A stretch of DNA of 64,000 nucleotides from Serratia sp. H1w (GCF_000633355.1 NZ_AYMQ01000087.1:17346-81345); one strand, 5' to 3'. Positions 48,712-59,056 are shown, numbered from the stretch's first letter. Notes: generated by a model from the sequence alone, not told the origin. A program made the numbers and translations.

Positions 48712-50088
48712 TTAACGGGTGGAACGCTGCAAAATCAACGTTGGGGGTTGGCGCTGGAGCCAACGCATCCGCAAGACCATCATGATGGCAGCGAAGGTCA
48801 GGCCGATAATAAAGCCAAACCAGAATCCGCTCGGCCCCATGGCGGGCACGATGTGATCCGTCAGCGCTAGAAGATAGCCGCTTGGCAGACCGAGAACCCA
48901 ATAGGACACAAAGGTGATATAGAAAATCGCACGGGTATCTTTATAGCCCCGCAGAATACCGCTGCCGATCACCTGGATAGAGTCGGATATCTGGTAAATC
49001 GCCGCCAGCAGCATCAGATGAGAGGCCATGGTCACCACCGCTGGGTTATCGTTGTACAACAGGGCGATAGGTTCACGGAACACTGCGGTAAACAACGCCG
49101 AACAACTGGCCATGGCGATACCGACGGCAATCGCCGCATAGGCGGCAACCCGGGCACCTTCAACCGAGCCTTCGCCCAGACGGTGCCCAACGCGAATGGT
49201 GGCCCCCACGCCGAGCGACAGCGGCAGCACAAACATCAATGAGCTGAAGTTAAGGGCGATCTGGTGCCCGGCGACCGCGACGATACCCAGCGGTGAAACC
49301 AGCAAGGCCACCACGGCAAACAGCGTCACCTCAAAGAACAAGGCCAGGGCCACCGGCAGACCAATGCCGATCAGGCGCTTTAACGCCTGCCAGTCCGGGC
49401 CACGGTGCGCGCCTTCCTCCAACTTGATATCGCGCAGCGACGACGCACGTTTGGTATACCAGCGCATCATCAGGAACATCATCCAATACACGCTGGCGGT
49501 CGCGACACCGCAACCCACGCCGCCCATTTCCGGCATGCCAAATTTGCCGAAAATTAAAATGTAGTTAATCGGGATGTTGATCAACAGCCCCAAAAAGCCG
49601 ATGACCATGCCGGGCTTGGTTTTGGATAAGCCTTCACACTGGCCACGGACTACCTGGAAGAACAGATAGCCGGGTGCTCCCCACATAATGGCATGCAGGA
49701 AACCAATGGCTTTTTCAGCCAGCAGGGGATCGATGTTGTGCATCATATCGATCACCAAATGGCTGTTATAAATCACGGCGATAATCAGGAGTGAAACCCC
49801 CGACGCCAACCAGAAGCCCTGACGTACCTGATACGCAATACGATCGCGGCGGCCCGCGCCATTGAGCTGGGCGATCACCGGGGTCAAGGCCAGCAGCAAG
49901 CCGTGGCCGAACAGAATGGTTGGCAGCCAGATAGAGGTCCCGACGGCAACGGCGGCCATATCGGTGGCGCTATAAGAACCCGCCATGATGGTATCGACCA
50001 CGCCCATTGCGGTTTGGGATATTTGCGCGATGATGACCGGAATTGCGAGGGCCAATAAACTACGCGCCTCAATAAAGTACTTCTGCAC
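48712..50088 (-). CDS. mdtK: MATE-family multidrug/Na+ antiporter MdtK
   Basis: 458 aa (E. coli MdtK/NorM 457) inner membrane exporter with 12 hydrophobic helices in two homologous halves: [25 protein letters not shown] and [23 protein letters not shown] in the first, [24 protein letters not shown] in the second. The start is GTG 50088 ([11 protein letters not shown]), with AAAGG upstream. Expels cationic drugs, dyes and quinolones with sodium or protons. Divergent from ribE. Confidence 0.95.
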   Translation of the reverse strand: MQKYFIEARSLLALAIPVIIAQISQTAMGVVDTIMAGSYSATDMAAVAVGTSIWLPTILFGHGLLLALTPVIAQLNGAGRRDRIAYQVRQGFWLASGVSLLIIAVIYNSHLVIDMMHNIDPLLAEKAIGFLHAIMWGAPGYLFFQVVRGQCEGLSKTKPGMVIGFLGLLINIPINYILIFGKFGMPEMGGVGCGVATASVYWMMFLMMRWYTKRASSLRDIKLEEGAHRGPDWQALKRLIGIGLPVALALFFEVTLFAVVALLVSPLGIVAVAGHQIALNFSSLMFVLPLSLGVGATIRVGHRLGEGSVEGARVAAYAAIAVGIAMASCSALFTAVFREPIALLYNDNPAVVTMASHLMLLAAIYQISDSIQVIGSGILRGYKDTRAIFYITFVSYWVLGLPSGYLLALTDHIVPAMGPSGFWFGFIIGLTFAAIMMVLRMRWLQRQPPTLILQRSTR

Positions 50089-50366
50089 GTATACACCTTT
50101 CTAATTATTTATAGGGAAGGAGTGTTGCTGCGAACAGCAACAACTAAAAACTGCGGAATTAGCCAAAATAGTGTACCTGCAAGTCGTAGCTAAGCAAAGG
50201 TTGTAACGAAATAGTTATCCTGTCGCCCGACCGGCGACACTGGCAATCTTCCGGGTATATAAACTAGGCAAGCACCGCTTTTTTGCCGTTGGGCGTTTGG
50301 TTTTCTGCCGTAACTGGGGCAAACTGCTTACAGCGCGTCGTACATAGTCATAAAGAAGAGGCCAAC

Positions 50367-51017
50367 ATGTTTACCGGTATCGTACAAGGCACCGCCCCGC
50401 TGGTTGCCATTGATGAAAAACCCAACTTCCGTACCCACGTTGTTGAAATGCCTGATGAGCTGCTGCCAGGGCTGGAATTGGGGGCCTCGGTTGCCCACAA
50501 CGGCTGCTGTCTGACCGTCACCGAGATCGCAGGCAATCGCGTCAGCTTTGATCTGATCAAAGAGACCCTGCGCCTGACCAATCTTGGCGATCTTAAGCAG
50601 GGGGATGTCGTCAACCTGGAAAGAGCGGCCAAGTTTAACGATGAGATCGGTGGGCACCTGATGTCCGGGCATATTATCTGCACGGCGGAAGTCACCAAGA
50701 TTTATACCTCGGAAAATAATCGCCAGATCTGGCTACGCATGCCGAATATCGATTTGATGAAATATGTGCTGCATAAAGGTTTCATCGGTATCGACGGCAT
50801 TAGCCTGACCATTGGCGAAGTGGTAAATAACCGTTTCTGCGTGCATTTGATCCCGGAAACCCTGGAGCGCACCACGCTGGGTAAAAAACGCCTGGGCGAC
50901 AAGGTCAATATCGAAATCGATCCGCAAACTCAGGCGGTCGTCGATACCGTCGAGCGTGTGTTGGCTAATCGCGAGGCGGCGTTAGCCGTGGCCAGCGCGC
51001 TGGCACCCAAAGCCTGA
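50367..51017 (+). CDS. ribE: Riboflavin synthase alpha subunit
   Basis: 216 aa (E. coli 213) trimeric enzyme that dismutates two 6,7-dimethyl-8-ribityllumazines to riboflavin. Two lumazine-binding repeats are visible, beginning [13 protein letters not shown] and [15 protein letters not shown], with the active-site CCLTVT and GISLTIGEV segments. ATG 50367 follows AAGAGG; the open frame back to 50283 is not part of the protein. Also named ribC in E. coli. Confidence 0.96.
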   Translation: MFTGIVQGTAPLVAIDEKPNFRTHVVEMPDELLPGLELGASVAHNGCCLTVTEIAGNRVSFDLIKETLRLTNLGDLKQGDVVNLERAAKFNDEIGGHLMSGHIICTAEVTKIYTSENNRQIWLRMPNIDLMKYVLHKGFIGIDGISLTIGEVVNNRFCVHLIPETLERTTLGKKRLGDKVNIEIDPQTQAVVDTVERVLANREAALAVASALAPKA

Positions 51018-51052
51018 AAATCGTAAACCGATAACCACTAGAGGAGTCAAAC

Positions 51053-51340
51053 GTGAAGTTTTATGGCAAAACGATGATGCTAGCGGCGCTGTTGGCGCTG
51101 ACTGCCTGTTCAAGCTCAACAGAACAGGCAAACTCACAGCCTGCCGAGGATGATACCTGTGGCGCGGCGCAATATCAGAATTATGTGGGCAAGCCGCTGT
51201 CTGCGTTGGATGGGGTCACTATCCCTCAGCAGGTACGTACCATTCCTTATAATTCTGCGGTGACCATGGACTTCAATCTGAAACGTTTGAACTTCCTGGG
51301 TGACAGCGAAGACAAAATCGTTCGCGTTTATTGCGGTTAA
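51053..51340 (+). CDS. Lipoprotein with I78-type peptidase inhibitor domain
   Basis: 95 aa. GTG 51053 follows GAGGAG. The signal peptide KFYGKTMMLAALLALTACSS has a lipobox ending at Cys 19. The remaining ~60 residues match the Inhibitor I78 family (potato-inhibitor-like, as in Aspergillus elastase inhibitor): CGAAQYQNYVGKPLSAL and a terminal Cys (RVYCG) that would form a disulfide with the first. SxD-type tail DFNLKRLNFL is where the conserved Arg-Asn contact region lies. It would sit in the periplasmic leaflet and might guard against proteases. Target unknown. Confidence 0.75.
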   Translation: MKFYGKTMMLAALLALTACSSSTEQANSQPAEDDTCGAAQYQNYVGKPLSALDGVTIPQQVRTIPYNSAVTMDFNLKRLNFLGDSEDKIVRVYCG

Positions 51341-51345
51341 TGACT

Positions 51346-51370
51346 CTTCCCCCCTCGATCAGGGGGGAAG
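51346..51370. terminator. Convergent hairpin between the I78 lipoprotein gene and cfa
   Basis: CTTCCCCCCT (51346-51355) and AGGGGGGAAG (51361-51370) form a perfect 10-bp stem with a 5-nt loop in the 35-nt gap between the two convergent genes. There is no long T-run on either side, but its place suggests a shared transcription end. Confidence 0.7.
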
Positions 51371-51375
51371 CTATT

Positions 51376-52527
51376 TCAGCGAGGAACGCGCAGGCCGCCT
51401 TCGACGCCTTTGGGGCTGAATACCACCTGCCACAGTTGGATATCGCGAGCACGGAACGCGCCAGCGCAGGCATTGAGGTAATAACTGAACATCCTTTCGA
51501 AGCGTTCGGAATAGCGTGAAGCCAACTGTGGCCAACTCTGTCTGAAACGTTCATACCAGGCCATCAGCGTGCGATCGTAATCTGCGCCGATATTATGCCA
51601 ATCTTCCATGACAAAACGGCCTTCGCTGGCCTTGGCAATATGTTTCACCGACGGTAGGCAACCGTTGGGGAAGATATATTTATTGATCCAGGGATCCACG
51701 TTCATATCGGTCTGATTGGAGCCAATGGTGTGCAGCAGGAAAATGCCATCGGGTTTTAAATTACGTTCAACCACCTCGAAATAGGTGCGATAGTTTTTCG
51801 GCCCGACGTGCTCAAACATACCCACGGAGACGATTCGGTCAAACTGCTGGTAGAGATCGCGGTAATCCTGCAACAGAATTTCCACGTCCAGCCCAGCACA
51901 GCGTTGTTGCGCCATTTTTTGCTGCTCGGCGGAGATGGTCACCCCTACCATGGAAACGCCATAATGTTTGGCCGCATAGGCAGACAGGCCACCCCAGCCA
52001 CAGCCGATATCCAATACCCGCATGCCCGGCTGCATATTAAGCTTGTCACAAATCAGCCGCAGTTTGGCTTCTTGCGCCTCTTCCAGCGTGCTGGCCTGTT
52101 GCCAGTAACCGCAGGAATATTGCATATAGGGGTCCAGCATCTGGGTAAACAGATCGTTACCCAGATCGTAATGCTCTTTGCCGACGATCCAGGCACGTTT
52201 TTTGGATTGCAGATTGGTCAGACGGGCGGCGGCAATACGCAGGATATCTTTCAGGTGGTGGGGCAGTTTCCTTTCCAGACCGGCTGCGACAACCCGCTGA
52301 AAAAATACGTCCAGCCGCTCACATTCCCACCAACCGTCCATATAGCTTTCGCCGAGTCCCAGGGAGCCGTCACGCATTACGCGTTTAAAGAAATTGGGAT
52401 TGTTGATCTGAATATCGAAAGGGCGTGAGCCATTAATCTCTATACCGGCCATGCTAAGCATTTCATGTGCGATACGATACCAATGGTTATCCTGGATGCT
52501 CAGATCTTCTATACACGATGAACTCAT
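51376..52527 (-). CDS. cfa: Cyclopropane-fatty-acyl-phospholipid synthase
   Basis: 383 aa (E. coli 382). Adds a methylene from S-adenosylmethionine to cis double bonds of membrane phospholipids, mainly on entry to stationary phase and in acid. SAM-binding motif VLDIGCGWGGLSAYAA, ISAEQQK, and FDRIVSVGMFEHVGPKNY with catalytic residues; N-terminal lipid-binding part YMDGWWECERLDVFF. AGAAGGTG precedes the ATG region. Neighbours ribE and punC as in E. coli. Confidence 0.97.
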   Translation of the reverse strand: MSSSCIEDLSIQDNHWYRIAHEMLSMAGIEINGSRPFDIQINNPNFFKRVMRDGSLGLGESYMDGWWECERLDVFFQRVVAAGLERKLPHHLKDILRIAAARLTNLQSKKRAWIVGKEHYDLGNDLFTQMLDPYMQYSCGYWQQASTLEEAQEAKLRLICDKLNMQPGMRVLDIGCGWGGLSAYAAKHYGVSMVGVTISAEQQKMAQQRCAGLDVEILLQDYRDLYQQFDRIVSVGMFEHVGPKNYRTYFEVVERNLKPDGIFLLHTIGSNQTDMNVDPWINKYIFPNGCLPSVKHIAKASEGRFVMEDWHNIGADYDRTLMAWYERFRQSWPQLASRYSERFERMFSYYLNACAGAFRARDIQLWQVVFSPKGVEGGLRVPR

Positions 52528-52866
52528 AGCTTCTCCATCACCTTCTTCTGACTTATGATCCTGCAGAATTTAGCGTAGACAATTTCTACAGGGGCATACG
52601 TATACCTACGGTAAAAGTTGACCGTGGTGTCTGAAATCCGACTGGTACAGAGGAAATTTAAGAGACTCCCTGCGTCAAAGGACGCGGGTAAATGCTGCCT
52701 TAAATAAAGTGTGATGCCATCCACGTATGCGGCAGCTGCCGCAATAAGAGCTTGCTATAACTGTTATTGTAAAAGGTCGTTTTGAGTATAGGCTTGCCGA
52801 GACGCAGACTCAACTGCAAATCGCGCTCGGCAAGAATTTTCATTAAGTGACTATTTACTAAGGTAA
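52528..52866. other. cfa upstream region
   Basis: 339 nt between the cfa start and the punC stop, both leftward. No credible gene; a 66-codon frame at 52524-52724 overlaps the cfa start and has no support. A hairpin near the punC end is listed separately. E. coli cfa has a sigma-70 and a sigma-S promoter in this place; I could not pick them out here. Confidence 0.55.
52793..52834 (-). terminator. Inverted repeat downstream of punC
   Basis: CTTGCCGAG (52793-52801) and CTCGGCAAG (52826-52834) pair perfectly over 9 bp around a 24-nt loop, 33 nt after the punC stop on its strand. No strong T-run on the minus strand. Possible terminator or 3' stabiliser. Confidence 0.4.
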
Positions 52867-54072
52867 TTACGACACCGAGTCGGCGTGTTCCTGGCGCGTT
52901 ACCTGCGTTTCATCCGTTCCTTTCCCACGTTGGATCAGATAGCCCAAGGCCGCCAGCAATACCGTAGCAACCATGACGGTGGCCGTGGCTAACAGCGGCT
53001 GGGCGATAAATGCCGAAACCAACAGGCTGGCAATAAAACATAATCCCAGCTGTAGCGTGTTTTGCAACGCTGCGGCTTTACCGCTGTTGTTGGGGAAGGG
53101 CATCAGCGCATTGGCCACCAAAATAGGATAGCTGGCACCGTTCACTAACGCCATAAAGCAGAACGGGATCAACAGCGTGGTCAATGTCGGTTCGCTCAGG
53201 GTGGCGATCAGATACAACGCCACCATGCTGATGCCATAAGCTAACAGCAGCCACGGCAGCAAGATTTTGCCAGAAATGCGATTCAAGGCGCTACGGCAGC
53301 TGTAACCCCCTAATAAGAAAGCCAGCGTTTGCGGCACATAGCTCAGACCAATATCGTTTGGGCTATACCCCATATCGCCGAGGATAAAGGGTGAGCCGGT
53401 CAGCCAGGCGAAGAACCCGGCAGAGCAGGCAGCAAAAACCATCACGTTGCCGCTGAATACCGGTGATTTCAAGATTTGCATAAAGCCAAGGCTCGGCTTT
53501 TTATCGGCGGAAGGTACCAGCCTGCTACGGTCTTTCAGCAATAACGTAGGGATCAGCAGCAGGGCGGTAATACCCAGCAGTACGGCGAAGATGGCGCGCC
53601 ATCCCATATGGTTCAGCAACCAGGCACCCAGCAGCGGAGCCAGCGCTGGGGAGAGGGCAACCAGCGGCATGATGGAAGCGAAGACGCGATTGGCTTTGCC
53701 ATCGCGATAGCGGTCGACCACGATCGCCTGCCAGGTGACGGCGGCGGAGCACACGCCAATGGCTTGAATAAAGCGCAGTGACCACAGCTGCATTACGTTC
53801 TCGACCCACAGCATCCCAAGGCAGCCGACGGCGAACAGCGCCAGACCAATCAACAGCACGGGCTTACGGCCAATACGGTCGGACAGGGGGCCCCACAGCA
53901 ACTGGGCGAAGGCAAAGCCTGCCAGGAAGATGCTCAGGCTGGCGCTGATGGCACCGGCGGAAATTTGCAGATCCTGCTGCATCGCCCCAAAGGCGGGCAG
54001 GTACATATCGGTGGCCAGGTAACCCAACATACTCAGGCCGGCAAGGTAGAACATAAATCCAAAGTTTCGCAT
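52867..54072 (-). CDS. punC: MFS purine nucleoside transporter PunC (YdhC)
   Basis: 401 aa (E. coli 403) DHA1/Bcr-CflA type transporter with 12 hydrophobic helices; [23 protein letters not shown] is the loop 2-3 MFS signature and [14 protein letters not shown] the first-helix exit of the Bcr family. ATG 54072 ([12 protein letters not shown]) is chosen since the 40 preceding in-frame codons are not part of the family. E. coli YdhC was renamed PunC as a purine nucleoside importer activated by the adjacent LysR protein. Divergent from punR across 124 nt. Confidence 0.88.
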   Translation of the reverse strand: MRNFGFMFYLAGLSMLGYLATDMYLPAFGAMQQDLQISAGAISASLSIFLAGFAFAQLLWGPLSDRIGRKPVLLIGLALFAVGCLGMLWVENVMQLWSLRFIQAIGVCSAAVTWQAIVVDRYRDGKANRVFASIMPLVALSPALAPLLGAWLLNHMGWRAIFAVLLGITALLLIPTLLLKDRSRLVPSADKKPSLGFMQILKSPVFSGNVMVFAACSAGFFAWLTGSPFILGDMGYSPNDIGLSYVPQTLAFLLGGYSCRSALNRISGKILLPWLLLAYGISMVALYLIATLSEPTLTTLLIPFCFMALVNGASYPILVANALMPFPNNSGKAAALQNTLQLGLCFIASLLVSAFIAQPLLATATVMVATVLLAALGYLIQRGKGTDETQVTRQEHADSVS

Positions 54073-54196
54073 GGTATTTCTCGTTAAAATTATGTTGTTG
54101 CAGGTTTTGAAGCGCCGGCAAGTGTATACGGCTGGATCTCTGCTTGTGAAACGGTAATATTTGCAAGGTGCTGTTAAAAAATTTGAAGGCAAACCT

Positions 54197-55150
54197 ATGT
54201 GGTCTGAATATTCACTCGATGTGGTAGATGCGGTCGCGCGGACGGGCAGTTTCAGCGCGGCGGCACAGGAGTTGCACCGCGTTCCTTCTGCGGTGAGCTA
54301 TACGGTGCGTCAATTGGAACAATGGCTGGCGGTACCGTTGTTTGAACGCCGTCACCGGGATGTAGAACTGACGCCGGCAGGGGCGTTGTTTATTAAAGAA
54401 GCACGGGTTGTTATCAAAAAAATGCTTGATACCCGGCGGCAGTGCCAGCAGGTGGCCAACGGCTGGCGCGGACAGCTGAGGATTGCGGTCGATCTGATCG
54501 TCAAACCCCAGCGTAGCCGCCAATTGGTGCTGGATTTTTATCGCCATTTTCCCGATGTGGAACTGATAGTGCAGCCGGAAGTGTTCAACGGCGTGTGGGA
54601 TGCGTTGGTTGATGGCCGCGCGGAGATGGCCATTGGAGCAACACGGGCGGTGCCGGTGGGCGGCGGTTTTGCCTTTCGTGATATGGGCTTTATGAATTGG
54701 CTCTGCGTGGTCCATGCCAAGCACCCACTGGCTGCCTTGCAAGGGGAACTGCGTGACGATCAGTTACGGCCCTATCCGTCACTGCTGTTGGAAGATACCT
54801 CACGTAATTTACCCAAACGGGTGACCTGGTCGCTGGACAACCAGCGGCGGCTGACCGTGCCGGATTGGGTTTCGGCGGTCGATTGCTTACGTGACGGACT
54901 GTGTGTGGGGATGGTGCCCGCGCATCGGGTTTTGCCGTTGGTGGAAAGTGGCGAACTGGTGGTATTAGCGCTGCATGAGCCTTTCCCGCCTAGCGCCTGT
55001 TGCCTGACCTGGCAGCAAAACGCCCAGTCTCCGGCTATGGCTTGGCTGCTGGATTACTTGGGCGACAGCGAAACGCTCAATCAGGAATGGCTCAGTGAAG
55101 AGATGCCGGGCGCGGCACGCAGCGCCCCGACGGGTGACGTGTCTGATTAG
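54197..55150 (+). CDS. punR: LysR-type regulator PunR (YdhB)
   Basis: 317 aa (E. coli 310). N-terminal winged [25 protein letters not shown] and [21 protein letters not shown]-terminal periplasmic-binding-like effector domain. ATG 54197 ([10 protein letters not shown]) is the family start. It is divergent from punC, its expected target, which it activates in response to purine nucleosides in E. coli. Its stop overlaps the purR stop on the other strand. Confidence 0.88.
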   Translation: MWSEYSLDVVDAVARTGSFSAAAQELHRVPSAVSYTVRQLEQWLAVPLFERRHRDVELTPAGALFIKEARVVIKKMLDTRRQCQQVANGWRGQLRIAVDLIVKPQRSRQLVLDFYRHFPDVELIVQPEVFNGVWDALVDGRAEMAIGATRAVPVGGGFAFRDMGFMNWLCVVHAKHPLAALQGELRDDQLRPYPSLLLEDTSRNLPKRVTWSLDNQRRLTVPDWVSAVDCLRDGLCVGMVPAHRVLPLVESGELVVLALHEPFPPSACCLTWQQNAQSPAMAWLLDYLGDSETLNQEWLSEEMPGAARSAPTGDVSD

Positions 55151-56172
55151 CGGCGGTAATCGACAAAAGGACCATCAGTCACGGAGCGACGCTCGATCAG
55201 CTTTGGATGCACTTCAATCACCTGCGACTCTTCACGCTTGCTGATGATGCGATCCAACAGCATGGTGAAGGCCATCTCACCCAGGCGTTCTTTCGGCTGG
55301 TGGATGGTGGTTAGCGCCGGGGTAAAGTAGCGCGCATTACGCACGTTATCGTAGCCGATCACCGAGATATCCTGTGGTACACGCAGACCCAACTCATCAG
55401 CGGCGCAGATTGCCCCCATGGCCATAATGTCACCACCACAGAACACGGCGGTTGGGCGATGTTTTTGTGACAGGATCTGATGCATGGCTTTGTAGCCCGA
55501 TTCAGGCTCGAAATCCCCTTGCACGATCCACTCTTCGCGCACGTCGATATTGGCTTCTTTCATCGCCTTCAGGAAGCCCTGGTGACGGCCTCCGCCGGTA
55601 TTACGCGACAGTTGACCAGGAATGGCCCCGATATCCCGATGGCCGCGTTCGATCAGGTAACGGCCAGCCAGATAACCACCCTCGAAGGCGTTGTCGATAA
55701 TGGTGTCGGTGAAGTCTCCGCGCGCGGTGCCCCAGTCCATCACCACCATCGGAATATTGCGGTAATCTTCCAGCATGCCCAGCAACTGATCCGGATATTC
55801 GGAGCACATCACCAGCAGGCCATCGACGCGCTTTTGTGCCAACATCGCCAGGTAGGCCTGTTGTTTATCCAGGTTATTGTGCGAGTTACACAAGATCAGG
55901 GTATAGCCTTTGCTGTAGCAGCTGTTTTCTACCGCTTCGATCACTTCGGCAAAATAGGGTGCCTCACTCGAGGTGGCGAGCAAACCGATCGATTTGGTGT
56001 GGTTGACCTTGAGGCTGCGGGCAACGGCGCTGGGTGAATAGTGCAACTCTTTAATGGCGGCCCAAACGGCCGTTTTGGTATCTTCGGCGACGAAACGCGT
56101 TTTATTGATAACGTGCGAAACGGTAGTGGTAGAAACGCCTGCGCGTTTGGCCACATCTTTAATCGTTGCCAT
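55147..56172 (-). CDS. purR: Purine repressor PurR
   Basis: 341 aa, exactly E. coli PurR. LacI family: N-terminal HTH plus hinge [21 protein letters not shown] and [15 protein letters not shown], then the corepressor (hypoxanthine/guanine) binding domain. ATG 56172 is chosen; 8 further in-frame codons exist upstream. Its last codon and the punR stop share four bases (55147-55150), so the two transcripts converge tail to tail. A PurR-box-like site sits upstream, consistent with self-repression. Confidence 0.97.
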   Translation of the reverse strand: MATIKDVAKRAGVSTTTVSHVINKTRFVAEDTKTAVWAAIKELHYSPSAVARSLKVNHTKSIGLLATSSEAPYFAEVIEAVENSCYSKGYTLILCNSHNNLDKQQAYLAMLAQKRVDGLLVMCSEYPDQLLGMLEDYRNIPMVVMDWGTARGDFTDTIIDNAFEGGYLAGRYLIERGHRDIGAIPGQLSRNTGGGRHQGFLKAMKEANIDVREEWIVQGDFEPESGYKAMHQILSQKHRPTAVFCGGDIMAMGAICAADELGLRVPQDISVIGYDNVRNARYFTPALTTIHQPKERLGEMAFTMLLDRIISKREESQVIEVHPKLIERRSVTDGPFVDYRR

Positions 56173-56496
56173 GTAAAAAATGACTCCTGAACCCACATGT
56201 TACAGCATGTAAGTATGATGTTAATCGTTTGCCTACGTAGATCCTTCCCCTGATAAGCGAAAACTGAGTTTTTAGTGCTGAAGTCGTAAGTCGCTCGAAC
56301 AGGGAGGGGCAGTTTATCGGTACGCAGTTGTGAACTGCGGATTTTGTCGCATATTGAACAAAAGTGGAAGAGCTAATCAGTATTTATCCGCGAGGAAATG
56401 ATAACAAGATTTTAATCACGAACTGTGGGAAAATGATTTGACGTATTAACTGTGTGGCTTATGCTCTGGAAAAGCCAATCTGAGAGGGAGTTGTAT
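56173..56496. other. purR-ynhF divergent region
   Basis: 324 nt without a gene. It holds the PurR-like box near purR and AT-rich sequence up to the GAGAGGGAG Shine-Dalgarno of ynhF. Nothing else is recognisable. Confidence 0.6.
56218..56235. promoter_or_regulatory. PurR-box-like operator at purR
   Basis: On the minus strand TAGGCAAACGATTAACAT, resembling the E. coli purR operator AGGCAAACGTTTACCT as I recall it (core GCAAACG.TT). It lies 46-63 nt upstream of the purR ATG, fitting autoregulation. Confidence 0.55.
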
Positions 56497-56586
56497 ATGG
56501 ATACCGATTTGAAAATGTCATTGATCACCACCGTAGGTGCATTGGCGATGATTATTGCTTTCAGTTTTGTTGCCGTATTGAACTGA
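56497..56586 (+). CDS. ynhF: Small membrane protein YnhF
   Basis: 29 aa: MDTDLKMSLITTVGALAMI then IAFSFVAVLN. It matches E. coli YnhF (MSTDLK.SL.TT start, 29 aa, single membrane span) and has the same place between purR and sodB. GAGAGGGAG at 56481-56489 is a strong Shine-Dalgarno. YnhF is an inner membrane peptide found in stress conditions in E. coli; its function is unknown. It is too short for ordinary gene calling. Confidence 0.85.
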   Translation: MDTDLKMSLITTVGALAMIIAFSFVAVLN

Positions 56587-56597
56587 TCCCCAGCAAA

Positions 56598-56630
56598 ACA
56601 AAAAAGGCGCAGCTCCATGCCGCGCCTTAT
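56598..56630 (-). terminator. Terminator of sodB, also converging on ynhF
   Basis: AAGGCGC (56604-56610) and GCGCCTT (56622-56628) form a 7-bp GC-rich stem. On the minus strand a run of T follows, so it ends sodB; on the plus strand it lies 17 nt after ynhF and may end that too. Confidence 0.85.
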
Positions 56631-56650
56631 TACTCACTAGCCACCCGCTG

Positions 56651-57229
56651 TTAAGCCAGGTTTTTTGCCACGAACGCCCAGTTTACCAACGCCCAGAAGT
56701 TTTCCAGGTACTTTGGCCGCGCATTGCGGTAGTCGATATAATAAGCATGTTCCCACACGTCAACGGTCAATAGCGGAACGTCTTCGCCTGTCAGCGGGGT
56801 TGCCGCATTCGAGGTGCTGACGATTGCCAGACTGCCGTCCGCTTTTTTCACCAGCCAGGTCCAGCCCGCGCCGAAGTTTTTCACGGCGGCATCGGTGAAC
56901 TGCTCTTTAAAGGCGGCGAAAGAGCCGAATGACTTGTTGATCGCCTCTGCCACTGCCCCTGTTGGCTCGCCACCGCCCTGTGGTGATAAGCAGTGCCAGT
57001 AGAAGGTGTGGTTCCAGACCTGAGCGGCGTTGTTGAATACGCCGCCGGTGGAGGTCTTGACGATCTCTTCCAGGGATTTACCTTCGAACTCGCTGCCTTT
57101 CACCAGATTGTTCAGGTTAACCACGTAGGTGTTATGGTGCTTGCCATAGTGGTATTCCAGCGTTTCTGCGGAAATGTGCGGTTCGAGAGCATTTTTCTCA
57201 TACGGTAATGCAGGTAATTCAAACGACAT
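56651..57229 (-). CDS. sodB: Iron superoxide dismutase SodB
   Basis: 192 aa (E. coli 193). Iron ligands are seen at His 27 (LEYHYGKHH), His in [10 protein letters not shown], and Asp and His in [20 protein letters not shown]. The Gln in [11 protein letters not shown] is the Fe-type marker near the active site. AGGAG lies close to the ATG. In E. coli it is repressed by the RyhB RNA when iron is scarce; the leader here has no visible conserved RyhB pairing that I can assert. Confidence 0.97.
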   Translation of the reverse strand: MSFELPALPYEKNALEPHISAETLEYHYGKHHNTYVVNLNNLVKGSEFEGKSLEEIVKTSTGGVFNNAAQVWNHTFYWHCLSPQGGGEPTGAVAEAINKSFGSFAAFKEQFTDAAVKNFGAGWTWLVKKADGSLAIVSTSNAATPLTGEDVPLLTVDVWEHAYYIDYRNARPKYLENFWALVNWAFVAKNLA

Positions 57230-57459
57230 TGCTTTCTCCTTTTATAGACAACACGCTTCCCTTACGCCGTTGGCCAGGCAGGCCAAGGGAGGGGAACCGC
57301 AATTGCACCACTTTTTTTATGGTTATTAATCTTAACAACTTTCGCTGGGAAAAGAACATCCAAAGTGTGCCAAGTGGTTGATTGATTAAAGTCGCAGCGG
57401 CTTTTTACATCCAGGGAGGAGAAAAGCACGGCCGAGCAGTAAGGCTCAGCCGTGATAGG

Positions 57460-58275
57460 TCAACGAATGGTGGTTGGGGTCACTACGCGACGGGCGCCAA
57501 TGTAATGGTTCTGCCAATAGTCGTTATCCAACTGACTGATGCGGATTTCTTCACCGGTGCGCGGTGACTGGATGAACTTACCGTTGCCGAGATAGACACC
57601 AACGTGATCGGCGGTGCCACGATTATTGATACGGAAGAACACCAGATCGCCCATTTCCAACTCATTGCGTTTGATCGGCGCGGCATCACGCAGATGGTAC
57701 ATTTCGTTGGCGGTGCGTGGCATTTTGATTTTCACCACGTCTTTGTAGGCGTAATAAATCAGGCCGCTGCAATCGAAGCCGGTGCCCGGTGAAGAGCCAC
57801 CCCAGCGATAGGGTTTACCCATTTGCCCCATCAGTTTGGCCATGGCGGTTTGCTTGGCGTGCTGATAGCGTTTTTTGTGGGCGGCGGAAAGTTTCAGCGG
57901 TTTTTCGTGGCGAGCCAGTTTTGCCGTAGCCATCCCTTCTTCACGATGACGACCATAACCTTTCTTATAGCCTTTTTTCGGTGGGGTCACTTTAAGTTTG
58001 GCAGTCTTGGTGGCCTGACTTTTCGTTTTAACGCTGGTGGTTTTTTTAGCGGTTTTTAAGGATGAGGGTTTGGCTTTTAACGTTTTCGGTGGGGTGGCCG
58101 CCTTCACTTTTTTATTGGCTTTCTCCGCTTTCTTTTTCTTGCGGTCATCTGGCCGGGCTTCATTAACGTGACTCTTGCGCTGCTCGGCAGAAACACGTGC
58201 CTGTGGCGCAGCGTGCGCCAGATTGAAGAACAGCTGCGTAAACAGCAGCACAAAAAGTGTAATAATTAACCGCAT
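57460..58275 (-). CDS. mepH: Murein DD-endopeptidase MepH (YdhO)
   Basis: 271 aa, equal to E. coli MepH. A signal peptide (MRLIITLFVLLFTQLFFNLAHA) is followed by a long Lys/Thr-rich linker (about residues 28-125, for example DRKKKKAEKANKKVKA) and a C-terminal NlpC/P60 domain: catalytic Cys in GTGFDCSGLIYYAYKD, His in RGTADHVGVYLGNGKFIQSP. It cleaves D-Ala-mDAP crosslinks during wall growth. ATG 58275 is chosen; upstream 30 codons would precede the signal peptide. Basic linker may hold it near anionic envelope polymers (inference). Confidence 0.94.
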   Translation of the reverse strand: MRLIITLFVLLFTQLFFNLAHAAPQARVSAEQRKSHVNEARPDDRKKKKAEKANKKVKAATPPKTLKAKPSSLKTAKKTTSVKTKSQATKTAKLKVTPPKKGYKKGYGRHREEGMATAKLARHEKPLKLSAAHKKRYQHAKQTAMAKLMGQMGKPYRWGGSSPGTGFDCSGLIYYAYKDVVKIKMPRTANEMYHLRDAAPIKRNELEMGDLVFFRINNRGTADHVGVYLGNGKFIQSPRTGEEIRISQLDNDYWQNHYIGARRVVTPTTIR

Positions 58276-58689
58276 GTCGACGTTACCAACCTTGGCCCCC
58301 GAAACAAAAATCGAATGAGTCACAGTATTCCCGAAATTCACCCTATAAAACAGCGTGGATCTCATAAATACTAATCCATATTGTGAGAAAACGTTAATGG
58401 CATTTTTTTTGTTGGATAATCAATCACCTGGTGTCTAAAAAAACGACAGAGGTGCAGGATTTTCCTTATTTCACGCCAGCACAACACGGCGCAAATATAA
58501 TAGTGAAACGCCCGGATTAAAAATGTTATTCTGGGGCCATGTTTTAACCGGCTCGGTGTGACCGCAGCCTGTGCTGTGGCAGCCAGAAAATGTCCCTGCA
58601 AAAGATGGCGTTTTCTTGGTACCGTTCCTGCCGCTACAATAGCCAGTGTGATGCATGTTGTAGCCATGATGTGGCTTGAGGAAGCAATA
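58276..58689. other. mepH-grxD divergent region
   Basis: 414 nt, AT-rich near mepH. An open frame runs into grxD from 58558 but shows no conserved sequence. No Fur box or clear hairpin is visible. It must hold both promoters. Confidence 0.55.
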
Positions 58690-59034
58690 ATGACGACGAT
58701 TGAAAAAATTCAGCAGCAAATTTCTGCCAACCCGATCCTGCTGTATATGAAAGGCTCACCGAAATTGCCAAGCTGCGGTTTCTCTGCTCAGGCCGTACAG
58801 GCGCTGTCAGCCTGTGGCGAACGTTTCGCCTACGTTGATATTCTGCAAAACCCGGATATCCGCGCCGAGCTGCCAAAATATGCCAACTGGCCAACTTTCC
58901 CACAGCTGTGGGTGGATGGTGAACTGGTTGGCGGTTGCGATATCATCATCGAGATGTACCAGCGTGGTGAGTTGCAGCCGTTGATCAAAGAAACGGCCGA
59001 GAAATATAAAGATCAGGAAGACCAGCAGCCTTAA
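58690..59034 (+). CDS. grxD: Monothiol glutaredoxin GrxD (Grx4)
   Basis: 114 aa (E. coli 115). CGFS-type glutaredoxin: PSCGFSAQAVQAL holds the single active Cys that, with glutathione, holds a [2Fe-2S] cluster; WPTFPQLWVDGELVGGCDII is the cis-Pro/GSH site. It delivers clusters and helps iron sensing, fitting the many iron genes here. ATG 58690 follows GAGGAAG. Confidence 0.96.
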   Translation: MTTIEKIQQQISANPILLYMKGSPKLPSCGFSAQAVQALSACGERFAYVDILQNPDIRAELPKYANWPTFPQLWVDGELVGGCDIIIEMYQRGELQPLIKETAEKYKDQEDQQP

Positions 59035-59056
59035 TGGCGCAGGTTTTTAGCGCATA

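Noticed and set aside
52524..52724. 66-codon minus-strand frame upstream of cfa
   Set aside because: Overlaps the cfa start by four bases and has no Shine-Dalgarno or recognisable sequence; most likely leader RNA of cfa.
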